Origin: an uncultured Lachnospiraceae bacterium
GTDB taxonomy: Bacteria > Bacillota > Clostridia > Lachnospirales > Lachnospiraceae
Assembly: GCA_946557105.1 (NCBI GenBank)
Contig: CAMNSZ010000009.1
Coordinates: forward strand, 49,954-113,953
Reading direction: 5' to 3'
Length of the DNA: 64,000 bases
Part shown: positions 46,594-54,808 of the stretch, in pieces
Position numbering within the stretch: the first letter of the stretch is position 1
How the letters are laid out: each line of letters opens with the position of its first letter
Position numbers and translations under genes: made by a program
Notes under the pieces: generated by a model
The model's database searches: none
What the model saw: the letters and a program-made list of their open reading frames with translations, nothing else
Told to the model about the DNA's origin: nothing

Positions 46594-46665
46594 TTAGCAG
46601 CATGCATCGCCCTTATAGAAAAATACTGTGTTCATGATTTTAACCTTTTTATGTAATTTTTTCAT
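46594..46665 (-). CDS. Precursor-like 23-residue peptide ending in Cys-Cys
   Basis: The ORF has a strong AAGGGGGGAAG ribosome site. It begins MKKLHKKVKIMNTVFF and ends YKGDACC. The basic N terminus (MKKLxKKV...MxxT) resembles leaders of CLI_3235-type clostridial bacteriocin precursors as I recall them, but the Cys-rich core is reduced to the final two Cys. It lies between the carrier-protein gene and the protease gene in a radical SAM operon and is followed by a stable hairpin, the normal place and style for a RiPP precursor. It was missed by ordinary length cut-offs. Confidence 0.65.
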   Translation of the reverse strand: MKKLHKKVKIMNTVFFYKGDACC

Positions 46666-46722
46666 ACTTCTTCCCCCCTTTCCTTTTTATAATTTTTATT
46701 ATTTGACTTATTTTTATCAATA

Positions 46723-46947
46723 CTAAAGCAATTCTTTTACTTCTTCAATAAAGCTCTTTATTGTTCTGTTTTCATCAAATACGAGCAATTCTTCAGACAT
46801 GACAATCCCAAATTCATCTTCGATATCACAAATTAAACTCATATATTGTAATGAGTCGCATACGCTTACGAGGGTAGCTTGGGAGATATCAACCAATTCT
46901 AAATCTATACCTATATTAGAAAAAATATTATATAATTTCTTATCCAT
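46723..46947 (-). CDS. Acyl carrier-related protein 1 of the peptide cluster
   Basis: The 74-residue acidic helical protein has VCDSLQYMSLICDIEDEFGIVMSEE, the DSL phosphopantetheine motif of acyl carriers. It starts one base after the radical SAM stop, so the two are coupled. I recall small acyl-carrier-related proteins (TIGR04069) in CLI_3235-type peptide maturation systems. It may hold an acyl group for transfer to the peptide. Confidence 0.82.
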   Translation of the reverse strand: MDKKLYNIFSNIGIDLELVDISQATLVSVCDSLQYMSLICDIEDEFGIVMSEELLVFDENRTIKSFIEEVKELL

Positions 46948-46948
46948 T

Positions 46949-48310
46949 TTATTTTTCCTTTCTTCTCATCCTTAAGGTCTTTAATTTTGCAGACATAGCG
47001 GCAAATTCATATAATTCATCATAAAACGGACACTCCGGGCTATTGACGATTCTGGTGGCATGAACACAATGTATACCCAGACACTTTGGATACAAAACAC
47101 AATCCATGCAATGATACTTTTCAATATCTCGAGTAATCAATCCTAATTCCTTATGTTCGTCTATTTCCATTTTCCCATAGTTATCTATTTTGCCGATAAC
47201 ATTCTTTTCATAAAATTCATCCCTAAAAACATCCATCCCGCACTTATGGACATTTCCGTTCCAATCAAGTATATAACCGTTTTTTAAGGGGGCGACGCAT
47301 ATATGGCTTATACGTTGAAAATTATAAAAATTTGTCACATCCGCCTTCATATTTTCCAATTGCTCATATAAACTATAAATCACCCCTGCATTGGTTAAGA
47401 CTCGATCCTTTACCAAATCTATTCTGGGACCTGCCCAGTCCTTGACCGGCTCCGGCACCAAGTGAAACCTTTTATCATTTCCAAAAAGCTTTTTAAATTC
47501 ATTTGCAAACTCAAAGAAATGCTCCACCCCCTGCAAGCTTAAATTTACCCTCACATCAATGCTAAATCTGCCGGTTGTAACATTTTTACTGATATCAGTA
47601 AGATTTCTCATGATTGTTTCATAAGAATCATTATCGTTTTTGTGTGGTCTCTGTTTATTATGAATTTCTTTAACACCATCCAGAGTGATACTGTAGCTTA
47701 AGACATTTGCTTCAATTAGTTCAGTGAATGTATCCAAATCCAATTCATAACCGTTTGTTGTCATTTGGCTATAGTAAGCCACCTTATTTTCCCTAGCCAT
47801 CCGCTTCATTTCTTTTGACATTTCAATAATCAATTTTTTGGTCAATAAGGGTTCTCCTCCGAACCAGCTGACATACAGCTTTTTATAATTTCGTTTTAAT
47901 TTGCCCCCTATATATTTTAATATTTTCTCCTTGCCTTCCGAATCCATAAAAGAATTAAGATGCTTCTGATAGCAGTAAATACAATCAAAATTGCAGGCGT
48001 TTGTGGTAAGTATTGTTAGCTGCAATTCTTCATCGCCATATGCAATATTTCCATATTCGTATTCTACTTTTCTCCACTCTTCATAACCTTCGTCAACCAC
48101 AAAGCCTGCTGCTGACCAGCCTTCTATTTTTGCCGCGCTTTCTATCCCGCAAAGCCTTTCCCCATTATTATTTCTAAACAACAAATAATCCTTTTCATCG
48201 AGCGTCTGCACATGATCCGTTAAAGTGTTATAGACTAAGTATTCATTATTTTCATCCTGACACAATAAATTGTATTTTGAAAATTTTAATTGCTCCATAA
48301 TTAACAGCAT
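46949..48310 (-). CDS. SPASM-domain radical SAM peptide maturase
   Basis: The 453-residue enzyme has an N-terminal leader-binding-like region (about residues 1-90). The radical SAM motif is TTNACNFDCIYCYQ (Cys106, 110, 113). A SPASM region has Cys at 338, 357, 401, 404, 410, 415 and 427, enough for auxiliary Fe-S clusters. Such enzymes make thioether or carbon cross-links in ribosomal peptides. It resembles CcpM-type maturases (TIGR04068, from memory). The precursor ORF lies downstream of the carrier gene, with Cys-Cys at its end as a plausible target. Confidence 0.9.
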   Translation of the reverse strand: MLLIMEQLKFSKYNLLCQDENNEYLVYNTLTDHVQTLDEKDYLLFRNNNGERLCGIESAAKIEGWSAAGFVVDEGYEEWRKVEYEYGNIAYGDEELQLTILTTNACNFDCIYCYQKHLNSFMDSEGKEKILKYIGGKLKRNYKKLYVSWFGGEPLLTKKLIIEMSKEMKRMARENKVAYYSQMTTNGYELDLDTFTELIEANVLSYSITLDGVKEIHNKQRPHKNDNDSYETIMRNLTDISKNVTTGRFSIDVRVNLSLQGVEHFFEFANEFKKLFGNDKRFHLVPEPVKDWAGPRIDLVKDRVLTNAGVIYSLYEQLENMKADVTNFYNFQRISHICVAPLKNGYILDWNGNVHKCGMDVFRDEFYEKNVIGKIDNYGKMEIDEHKELGLITRDIEKYHCMDCVLYPKCLGIHCVHATRIVNSPECPFYDELYEFAAMSAKLKTLRMRRKEK

Positions 48311-48359
48311 TTTTCCTTTCGTTAAATTTGTAAGTATTATTCAAGAAACACCGTCCTAG

Positions 48360-49283
48360 TCAAAATTCATCTATTCCCCAAAAATATGCTTTTTGTATAC
48401 CTTCAATAATATCCATGTTAAATTGACTTTCTTCTCCCAGATACCATACCTTCATCCTCTTATCACATATGTCTGTTTTTATTTTGACAGCAGCCAATTC
48501 AATTGTATTTGGTATTCGCACGCGATTTGGCAGATGATATTCCTTAATCATACCGCGCACTAAATCATTCAATATATCTCCACCGCCCATTTCATAATAC
48601 TCGCCTATATTCCAATACCAGTCATTTTTTTCATCCCTTAACATACCATTCAATGTAATATAACCAAGCACCGTATTACCTTTTTTGTAAACACAAGCGT
48701 ATTTCAATTTGGGAATTACAAATTTATCCCAATATGTAGGTGTCCTTACAATATAACCTTCTTCTTTAGAATGTATTTTATTATAAATGTGTATTATTTG
48801 CTGTAAGTCTTGAACATGAAACCTTTCTATTTTACTTTTTGCATTATCTTGACCGGTTCCTTGGATTTCAAACATGTTATACCTTTTTTCTATTTCAAAC
48901 GTGTGCAGCTTTTGGTAAAAATAATATGCATTTATGGCAGTAAATCCTAAAACATAATAAATCTTTTGGCTCCGTAAATATTCAAATGCCTTTTGCAATA
49001 GTTCGACAAAAACATAAAAGTAGCATCTTGCCGTAACATTGATATCTGTCACTCCACCAATTACCATTGTTTCCTCATTAATCTTAATCTGTCTATAGAC
49101 AACTCGAACGCCCCCAATTATCTTCCCGTCCTCTTCCGCTATAATTATATCCTTTAAATCCGCTTTTTCTTCTTCATAATAAGGATGTGAAAAATATTTT
49201 TTAGGAACACTCCCAAAGTTTTTTTCGCATATTTCAAACCATAAATCCAATTCCTTGCTTTCTACGTTTCTATATACTATCAT
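48360..49283 (-). CDS. GNAT-family acyltransferase of the peptide cluster
   Basis: The 307-residue protein has a GNAT-like N-terminal half (IIIAEEDGKIIGGVRVVYRQIKI and VIGGVTDINVTARCYFYVFVELLQKAFEYL) and a second GNAT-like C-terminal half (ACVYKKGNTVLGYITLNG). In the known selidamide RiPPs, GNAT enzymes attach fatty acyl groups to Lys or ornithine side chains. With two carriers and an acyl ligase in this operon a similar acylation is a reasonable inference. Its start overlaps the preceding gene's stop by four bases. Confidence 0.78.
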   Translation of the reverse strand: MIVYRNVESKELDLWFEICEKNFGSVPKKYFSHPYYEEEKADLKDIIIAEEDGKIIGGVRVVYRQIKINEETMVIGGVTDINVTARCYFYVFVELLQKAFEYLRSQKIYYVLGFTAINAYYFYQKLHTFEIEKRYNMFEIQGTGQDNAKSKIERFHVQDLQQIIHIYNKIHSKEEGYIVRTPTYWDKFVIPKLKYACVYKKGNTVLGYITLNGMLRDEKNDWYWNIGEYYEMGGGDILNDLVRGMIKEYHLPNRVRIPNTIELAAVKIKTDICDKRMKVWYLGEESQFNMDIIEGIQKAYFWGIDEF

Positions 49284-50317
49284 AACTTTTTATTATCATT
49301 TGCCAAGACCCTTAGCAAACATTCCTTTTCCAATTCCTGCATATTTTGTACTGTTTTTATCATGAAATCCAAATTTTCTTGTTTTTTTGACAATCGATAC
49401 TTTAACGCCAGACTCACAAGTAGCTTTCCTTCATATACCAACCGTCTATATACATTTTTTTCATCCTCATAATTGATATCTATGAATTTTTCCAGCAGCA
49501 TTAATCGTCTTAACATAAGCTCCTTGTGTTCATATATGGAATATACACAGCGATAATCAAATCGCGCTTGCTCCTCTTTTATATGATTTGTATAATTTAT
49601 AACCTCGTCAAATATATTACTCCCAAAACAAAGAGGCGGATAACCGTTGCATTTCTGTCTAAAGAAAGAACGTTCCTCAATGGTAACATCTATGTAGTCC
49701 TCCAGCCTTTCTCTGCAATCCGCACTATATACATAGTCTGATAACATCCTTTTCATTTTTTCTATACTAAAGCAATAGGGATTTTCATTTACCCATATTC
49801 TTTTTAACAATGGGTCCTTTGTTTTAAATGCCCGACAAAATTCTTCAAAAGAAACGACGCCTTTTCTATAATTCCTTCTGTCGTTAAATCCGATAATATG
49901 TACCGTCCTGTTTTCCTGTGAATATCCATATATTAATGCATCATGCTCAAAGTCGGTCTTTCTATAGCTGAACCGCTCCGGCACATAAAATTCATTTAAT
50001 TTAGTGCATATATATTTGTCGTCCTGTATGGAATCTATTATAAAGCTAATTATCCGTTCATCATCACATGCATAATAATCTTTTTTTTCATCCGTATCTT
50101 CATAATTCAACAATTCAACGGAATCAAAAATTGTTCCTCCCACAAAATCAATTGATATGCCCCTATGTTCTCTATGGTACCCTAAACATAATTGGATATA
50201 ATTATTTATTAGCCATTTTTCAAAATCTACATGCTGTTCTGCAATACTCATTGCAAAAGCATTATACTGGTAAACCTTAACCGCCGGCGTATCATTTATA
50301 AATAAATTTTTTTCCAT
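49280..50317 (-). CDS. BtrH-like (butirosin biosynthesis H) papain-fold protein
   Basis: The protein has about 345 residues. The central part YRKTDFEHDALIYGYSQENRTVHIIGFNDRRNYRKGVVSFEEFCRAF has the pattern of BtrH-N-type proteins found in Firmicute natural-product clusters. BtrH moves an acyl group from a carrier protein to an amine. A clear catalytic Cys is not obvious, so activity is uncertain. The start is ambiguous: 50317 matches a weak GTGGG site, and longer starts at 50341 or 50353 are possible. It is the first full-size gene after peptide C. Confidence 0.6.
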   Translation of the reverse strand: MEKNLFINDTPAVKVYQYNAFAMSIAEQHVDFEKWLINNYIQLCLGYHREHRGISIDFVGGTIFDSVELLNYEDTDEKKDYYACDDERIISFIIDSIQDDKYICTKLNEFYVPERFSYRKTDFEHDALIYGYSQENRTVHIIGFNDRRNYRKGVVSFEEFCRAFKTKDPLLKRIWVNENPYCFSIEKMKRMLSDYVYSADCRERLEDYIDVTIEERSFFRQKCNGYPPLCFGSNIFDEVINYTNHIKEEQARFDYRCVYSIYEHKELMLRRLMLLEKFIDINYEDEKNVYRRLVYEGKLLVSLALKYRLSKKQENLDFMIKTVQNMQELEKECLLRVLANDNKKL

Positions 50318-50408
50318 TCTATACCCACGCCCTTCCCCCATGAGCCTTCTCATATGGAAATAGACTCACGAAAACTCTTTTTACTCACTACGAGCGATTT
50401 GACCGACT

Positions 50409-50471
50409 TTACCCCAAAAATTTCTTTAGTAACTCCCACCAATTAAATGTTGCCACTATATATCCCATCAT
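50409..50471 (-). CDS. Trp-rich short peptide C (20 aa)
   Basis: The ORF encodes MMGYIVATFNWWELLKKFLG. A perfect GAGGAGGTGA ribosome site lies four bases before the first ATG, and a LytTR-type promoter is 20 bases further up. It is therefore the first cistron of the peptide-maturation operon and lies directly after the sensor-kinase gene. It is amphipathic with a Trp-Trp and two Lys, in the size range of phenol-soluble modulins. The WW motif recalls XIP-type pheromones. Function is unknown; autoinducer or membrane-active effector is inferred. Confidence 0.68.
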   Translation of the reverse strand: MMGYIVATFNWWELLKKFLG

Positions 50472-50491
50472 TTTGTCACCTCCTCAAATTA

Positions 50492-50562
50492 ACTTTAACC
50501 AAACCCATAAAAAAAGACAAATGTTTTTGTATAAACGACGTTTTTTTTGTACAAACGACATT
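50492..50562 (-). promoter_or_regulatory. Promoter C with paired direct repeats (LytTR type)
   Basis: Two 17-base direct repeats with two mismatches (GTCGTTTGTACAAAAA from 50560 and GTCGTTTATACAAAAA from 50540 on the minus strand) have an exact 20-base period. The -35 TTGTCT (50520-50515), 17-base spacer and TAAAGT (50497-50492) follow, with the second repeat's TCG 18 bases before the -35. Confidence 0.78.
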
Positions 50563-50579
50563 CTACAATACATTTGTCT
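50515..50579 (-). repeat. Inverted repeat flanking the promoter C repeats, terminator-like
   Basis: AGACAAATGT and ACATTTGTCT enclose 45 bases that hold both LytTR-type repeats. The distal arm is followed by a T-run on the minus strand. It could terminate transcripts coming from the kinase gene just upstream, isolating the peptide C operon. Confidence 0.55.
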
Positions 50580-50589
50580 ATCTTTTTTT

Positions 50590-51867
50590 CTATAAAATTA
50601 CTGTTATCTGAAACCAACCATTGTACATCTCATATTCTACAGAACCTTTATGCTTCCGCACAATTTCCTCAACATTTTTAAGACCTAAGCCATGATTTGT
50701 TTTATCCTCCTTTGTAGTCGCAGGTCTCGAATTTGCTTTTATTGCCGTATCACAGGAATTACCGATTACAATCACTATTTTTCCCTGAAAAATGGAAATA
50801 TTTATCTTTATCTGCCTTTTCTCGTGTACATTCTCTATTGCTTCTACCGCATTTTCCAATAAATTAGAAAAAATAGTACATAGTTCAAAAATTGTAATGC
50901 GCTCAGGCGGTGACAACTCCCCCTCCCAGCTCCATTCAGCCTGCCTTTCCGCCGCCTCCTTATACCACTCACTAATAACGGCGTCCACTGCTGAAATAGT
51001 AGTAAATTGTTCTATCTTATCATTGCTAAGGCTCTGCTCCATATTATGGAGATACTGCCTCAGCAAATCCAGTTCACCGTCTTTAGCCAAAGCATCTAAG
51101 GCCTGTACATGCGCACGCATATCATGCTTAAGGCGTCTTCTTTTCTCATCTTCACTAATTAAAATACGAATATGCTCCTCCTGTTTAGAAAGAAACAACT
51201 CATATTTTTCATTTTCAATCTTATACTTATAAGCTTTCTTCCAAGTTACCTGCTGCCATATACTCAATGCAACAAACAAAAGAGCAATCACGACACATGC
51301 GACGGCTACCTGATTTTTAAGTTCGTTGACAAGGGGATCTCCTGCCAACAAACCCTGAGAAAAACCAACTATAACAACAGCACAGCATATTCCCAAAAAC
51401 AAAGTAAAGTATTGTCTGACATTGAAGGCAACCTCGGCCGAATTTCTTTTCTTGATAACCATTCCACAAACCGTAAAACTAAAAAGAGTCACACTCTCCG
51501 CCACTAACATCAGTCCTATAGAATCACAGAACGCTCCGTGGTTAATTCCTAAAAGAGCCTCCAGCCCGTAAGCGCTCAATATATTTCCCATACTTGCCAA
51601 AAAATAAACGATGGGAAATAAAAGAAACGCCTTGAATCTATTCTCCCTTGCCAAAATAGGCGCCGCAAAAAATCCACCTCCAACGATAACGACGTCCACC
51701 CACGAATCATCCACTAAATATAATACTGCTGCCTGTACACAGCAAGCGCCTAGAATAACCGCTACGTATAATAATTTTTTCTTTGTAAATTTCACGCCAA
51801 ACAAATATGTATAGGCCGCATAAAAAATCAGTAATTCCACAAGCGTATAGGTAATTACCTCCGGCAT
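50590..51867 (-). CDS. GHKL sensor histidine kinase (AgrC-like), pair 1
   Basis: The protein has 425 residues. Six to seven membrane helices fill the first about 200 residues, then come RRRLKHDMRAHVQALDALAKDGE (phospho-acceptor His), FSNLLENAVEAIENVHEKRQIKI (N-box) and NHGLGLKNVEEIVRKHKGS (G-box). The layout is that of peptide-sensing AgrC/ComD-type kinases. It follows its regulator by three bases. Peptide C, encoded next, is the nearest candidate ligand. Confidence 0.9.
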   Translation of the reverse strand: MPEVITYTLVELLIFYAAYTYLFGVKFTKKKLLYVAVILGACCVQAAVLYLVDDSWVDVVIVGGGFFAAPILARENRFKAFLLFPIVYFLASMGNILSAYGLEALLGINHGAFCDSIGLMLVAESVTLFSFTVCGMVIKKRNSAEVAFNVRQYFTLFLGICCAVVIVGFSQGLLAGDPLVNELKNQVAVACVVIALLFVALSIWQQVTWKKAYKYKIENEKYELFLSKQEEHIRILISEDEKRRRLKHDMRAHVQALDALAKDGELDLLRQYLHNMEQSLSNDKIEQFTTISAVDAVISEWYKEAAERQAEWSWEGELSPPERITIFELCTIFSNLLENAVEAIENVHEKRQIKINISIFQGKIVIVIGNSCDTAIKANSRPATTKEDKTNHGLGLKNVEEIVRKHKGSVEYEMYNGWFQITVIL

Positions 51868-51870
51868 CTG

Positions 51871-52587
51871 TTATATTCTCCCCTTTACCTGTCTCTTAAC
51901 AAAAGCAAGATACGCTTCTCTTGCCCCTCTTTTGTATTGTCTCCCCTGTGGAAGCGCTATTCCGTTGGATAACAACACCATATCACTTTCCCATGCCTTA
52001 ACATGCTGCATATTTACCAAAAAGGATTTATGAATTCTTACTATAGGTGCACTCTCCATTTTTTTCTGCCAATACTTCAAATTTTCATTAATTAATTTTT
52101 TACCGTTTATTTCGTATAAGTATGTATAGTTGCCCGACGACTCTAAATAATAAATTTCTTCCAATGTATTGCGATATTTTTCTCTTCCTGCTGTATATTC
52201 ATATACAAGGTTTTCCTGATTTTCCCTGATTGCAATTTTTACCCATTTTTCCAATTGAACATATTCCACCGGTTTTTTAACAAATCCCAGCGTCTTTATT
52301 CCAAAGGAATTCCAAACTCTATCCTCATGGTTAGAAATAAAAACAATACGCCAGACCCAGTCCGCCTCCTCAGCATAATGCATTACCTCAATACCGCTGA
52401 TTCCCCCCAGTTCAACGTCCAAAAGAAGCAAGTGAAGCCGCTCTCCGGTATACTGTAGCAGCTCCTCTCCCGAAGTAAATTCCACACAAACATATAACTG
52501 AGCGCATTCCGCAAAAAATTGCTCGCATAATTTACGTACATGCCGCCTTTGTATCTCTTCGTCATCGCAAATCCCTATGTAAAACAT
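51871..52587 (-). CDS. LytTR response regulator, pair 1
   Basis: The protein has 238 residues. The receiver domain has Asp in LLLLDVELGGISGIEVM and Lys in LGFVKKPVEYVQLE. The LytTR domain has EEIYYLESSGNYTYLYEINGKKLI and RIHKSFLVNMQHVKAWESDMVLLSNG. It likely binds the paired repeats at promoters A, B and C. The gene starts 33 bases after the holB stop with no obvious promoter, so basal expression may come from holB readthrough. Its upstream bases match those of pair 2. Confidence 0.93.
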   Translation of the reverse strand: MFYIGICDDEEIQRRHVRKLCEQFFAECAQLYVCVEFTSGEELLQYTGERLHLLLLDVELGGISGIEVMHYAEEADWVWRIVFISNHEDRVWNSFGIKTLGFVKKPVEYVQLEKWVKIAIRENQENLVYEYTAGREKYRNTLEEIYYLESSGNYTYLYEINGKKLINENLKYWQKKMESAPIVRIHKSFLVNMQHVKAWESDMVLLSNGIALPQGRQYKRGAREAYLAFVKRQVKGRI

Positions 52588-52620
52588 TCCCTTTAATCTC
52601 CCCGTTTACCCGTCCTGCGT

Positions 52621-53613
52621 TTACCCATTCTCCTTTATCTCCAAAAATAACAGCTCCATGGTCAAATCAAAATTGACATTAGCATTCAGCCTGTTCTTTG
52701 CCTTGTCCAAGGCCTGCAGGACAATCTCAATTCCCTCGTAGCTGCTGCGGGTGGCAACCTGCCGCAGCGCCTGCAATTCTTCCCGGAATACCAAGTGATT
52801 GATATCATTGGTTGCCTTAAAGAGAAGCACATCCCGATACCAGATTGCCATAATATCCAGATAATCACTGATTTCCAACTTGTACTCGTTTATCTTTTTG
52901 ACAGCGGCTACAATTTCGTGAAGCTCCATATCCTGTATGTATTTCAATAAAGACAAAGCCTCCGTTTTTACGTTTTCAAACTCCTCGCTGGAGGCAAGAA
53001 CCTTCGCTTTACCTACATTTCCTCTCGCAAATGCAACACACACCTCTGCCTTATAATCCGGCACCTGAAGCTGCTCCATCAAATATTTACGAATCTGCGC
53101 ATCCGCCACAGGCTTCATGTTCAGAACTACGCAGCGGCTTAAAATAGTGGGGAGCAGGGAGTCTACGTTAGTTGTTAAAAGCATTATCACCGCATACTCC
53201 GGTGGCTCCTCCAATGTTTTTAATATAGCGTTCTGTGCCTGAACCGTCATTTTTTCCGCTTCATTCACAATGTAAATCTTATATGGACTGCTGTAAGGCT
53301 TAATCGCCACATCACTGTTTATCTGGGCTCGAATATCGTCCACGCTGATGGCGTTGGGTTTTTCGTGCGATACACGGATAATGTCCGGCTGATTGCACGA
53401 AAGAGCCTGTTTACAGGAATGACATTGCCCGCAAGGCTTGTCTCCATCCTCTTCACACTGCAAGGCCATGGCAAAAATTTTTGCAATAAATTCCTTGCCT
53501 GAAGCTTTCTCACCATTGATAATATAAGCGTGTGAAATTTTTTTTGTATCAAGGGCATTCCTCAAATGCTCCTTGATCTGCTCCTGTCCTATAATATCGT
53601 TAAAATTTGCCAT
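52621..53613 (-). CDS. holB: DNA polymerase III subunit delta'
   Basis: This clamp-loader subunit has 330 residues. It has HAYIINGEKASGKEFIAKIFAMALQC, a Cys4 zinc module (CEEDGDKPCGQCHSCKQ) and the sensor region KIYIVNEAEKMTVQAQNAILKTLEEPPE. The P-loop-like segment is GEKASGKE, degenerate as in delta' proteins. The ATG at 53613 follows GAGGAA. It normally precedes ricT in this family. Confidence 0.95.
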   Translation of the reverse strand: MANFNDIIGQEQIKEHLRNALDTKKISHAYIINGEKASGKEFIAKIFAMALQCEEDGDKPCGQCHSCKQALSCNQPDIIRVSHEKPNAISVDDIRAQINSDVAIKPYSSPYKIYIVNEAEKMTVQAQNAILKTLEEPPEYAVIMLLTTNVDSLLPTILSRCVVLNMKPVADAQIRKYLMEQLQVPDYKAEVCVAFARGNVGKAKVLASSEEFENVKTEALSLLKYIQDMELHEIVAAVKKINEYKLEISDYLDIMAIWYRDVLLFKATNDINHLVFREELQALRQVATRSSYEGIEIVLQALDKAKNRLNANVNFDLTMELLFLEIKENG

Positions 53614-53749
53614 TATGTTCCTCATTTCTGCGCCGCTATCTATCCTTTCCTAAAAAAGTGACGCAAACTCGATTTGTAGTTATCGCACATACACAGGCTC
53701 TGCCAGCTTTCCGCCATTTGGCGTCCGCCCGTCTATACAGCTGCTTCTT

Positions 53750-54190
53750 TCATGTAAAGATATCCAAAAGAAGTCCTCTGATTTCTCCGATTTTATTGAG
53801 AATCGCCAAATTATCCTTCTCGTCCTTCATAAGCTCCTGAGCCAGCTGATCCAAATTTTCATCAATCAATCGAATAATACCGTACACTCTGTGCCTGCCT
53901 CTTCTGTCAAGAAAGTTCTCTCTGGAAAAAGAGTGGGAATGAGTAACTATTTCATTTAGAAAATCCTTAATCAACCCTCTGTAGTGCTTCATATCCTTAA
54001 TATCTCTTCTCTTGGAAAGCTTTTCGCCCTGCATGGTGATTTCCTCCATGAGGGTGTTTAATCTGGTCTGAAGCTCCGACTCCTCAATATGGCTTGCCAG
54101 CATAAATTTAAAGTTACCGTCCGCAGCCTGCGGCTGCTTAGCCTGCTCTATCTGAGAGGCTTGCGTCACCTGATTCACTTTAATTTCCAT
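53750..54190 (-). CDS. YaaR/DUF327 family protein
   Basis: The 146-residue helical protein has the conserved block [38 protein letters not shown] and then [47 protein letters not shown]. It is typical of YaaR, found before holB in Firmicutes. The function is unknown. It begins four bases after the guanylate kinase-like gene. Confidence 0.9.
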   Translation of the reverse strand: MEIKVNQVTQASQIEQAKQPQAADGNFKFMLASHIEESELQTRLNTLMEEITMQGEKLSKRRDIKDMKHYRGLIKDFLNEIVTHSHSFSRENFLDRRGRHRVYGIIRLIDENLDQLAQELMKDEKDNLAILNKIGEIRGLLLDIFT

Positions 54191-54194
54191 GGCC

Positions 54195-54803
54195 TCACCT
54201 GTCCTTTCCGCAAGAATTCCTGTTATCCCTTATGTAAACTACAATTTCCCTGAGACACTTAGCCAGATTATCATTGTAAAAGCTTCTCTCAATTCCCGCC
54301 GCCTTTAACTTCTCCTCCGCAAAATCCTCGCTGTCTGCCAAAAACCTCCGGCACATTTCCTCATATTTGGGATTTCTCTGCTTTTTCTCCCGGTTTAGGG
54401 CCCTCTGCAGACGGATACCATCATCAAGCTCTATCAATATCGGAAGCACTCTGTCCTTCCCAAAATATTCCCTCATCCTTTGATAGGATTCAAGTGTTCC
54501 TATCATAATATAATCATTATCGGTTATTCGTATCTGTCCATCATCCACCGTAAAATAACGCCACAGCCCATGAAAGGTATGGTACGCCCGCTCTTCAATT
54601 ATTTTCCCTTGAGAAAATAAGCGTTTAAAGCCTTCCTCATCAGTGAAATTATACTCCACCCCGTTTCGCTCACCCTCCCGGATAGGCCTTGTAGTGTAGG
54701 GCACAATAGTCTGTAACCCCAATGCGCTTTCCTTTAATAGACGCTTATAAATGGTATCCTTACCCGTGGAGCTTTTCCCCATAAGATATATAATCTTTGC
54801 CAT
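54195..54803 (-). CDS. Guanylate kinase-like protein
   Basis: The 202-residue P-loop enzyme has [20 protein letters not shown] and [20 protein letters not shown], the GMP-binding segment. The lid and C-terminal parts are less typical than in canonical Gmk, so it may be a divergent guanylate kinase or a kinase-like regulator. It is in the yaaR-holB block, a usual place for this gene in Lachnospiraceae. Confidence 0.85.
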   Translation of the reverse strand: MAKIIYLMGKSSTGKDTIYKRLLKESALGLQTIVPYTTRPIREGERNGVEYNFTDEEGFKRLFSQGKIIEERAYHTFHGLWRYFTVDDGQIRITDNDYIMIGTLESYQRMREYFGKDRVLPILIELDDGIRLQRALNREKKQRNPKYEEMCRRFLADSEDFAEEKLKAAGIERSFYNDNLAKCLREIVVYIRDNRNSCGKDR

Positions 54804-54808
54804 CCCTA

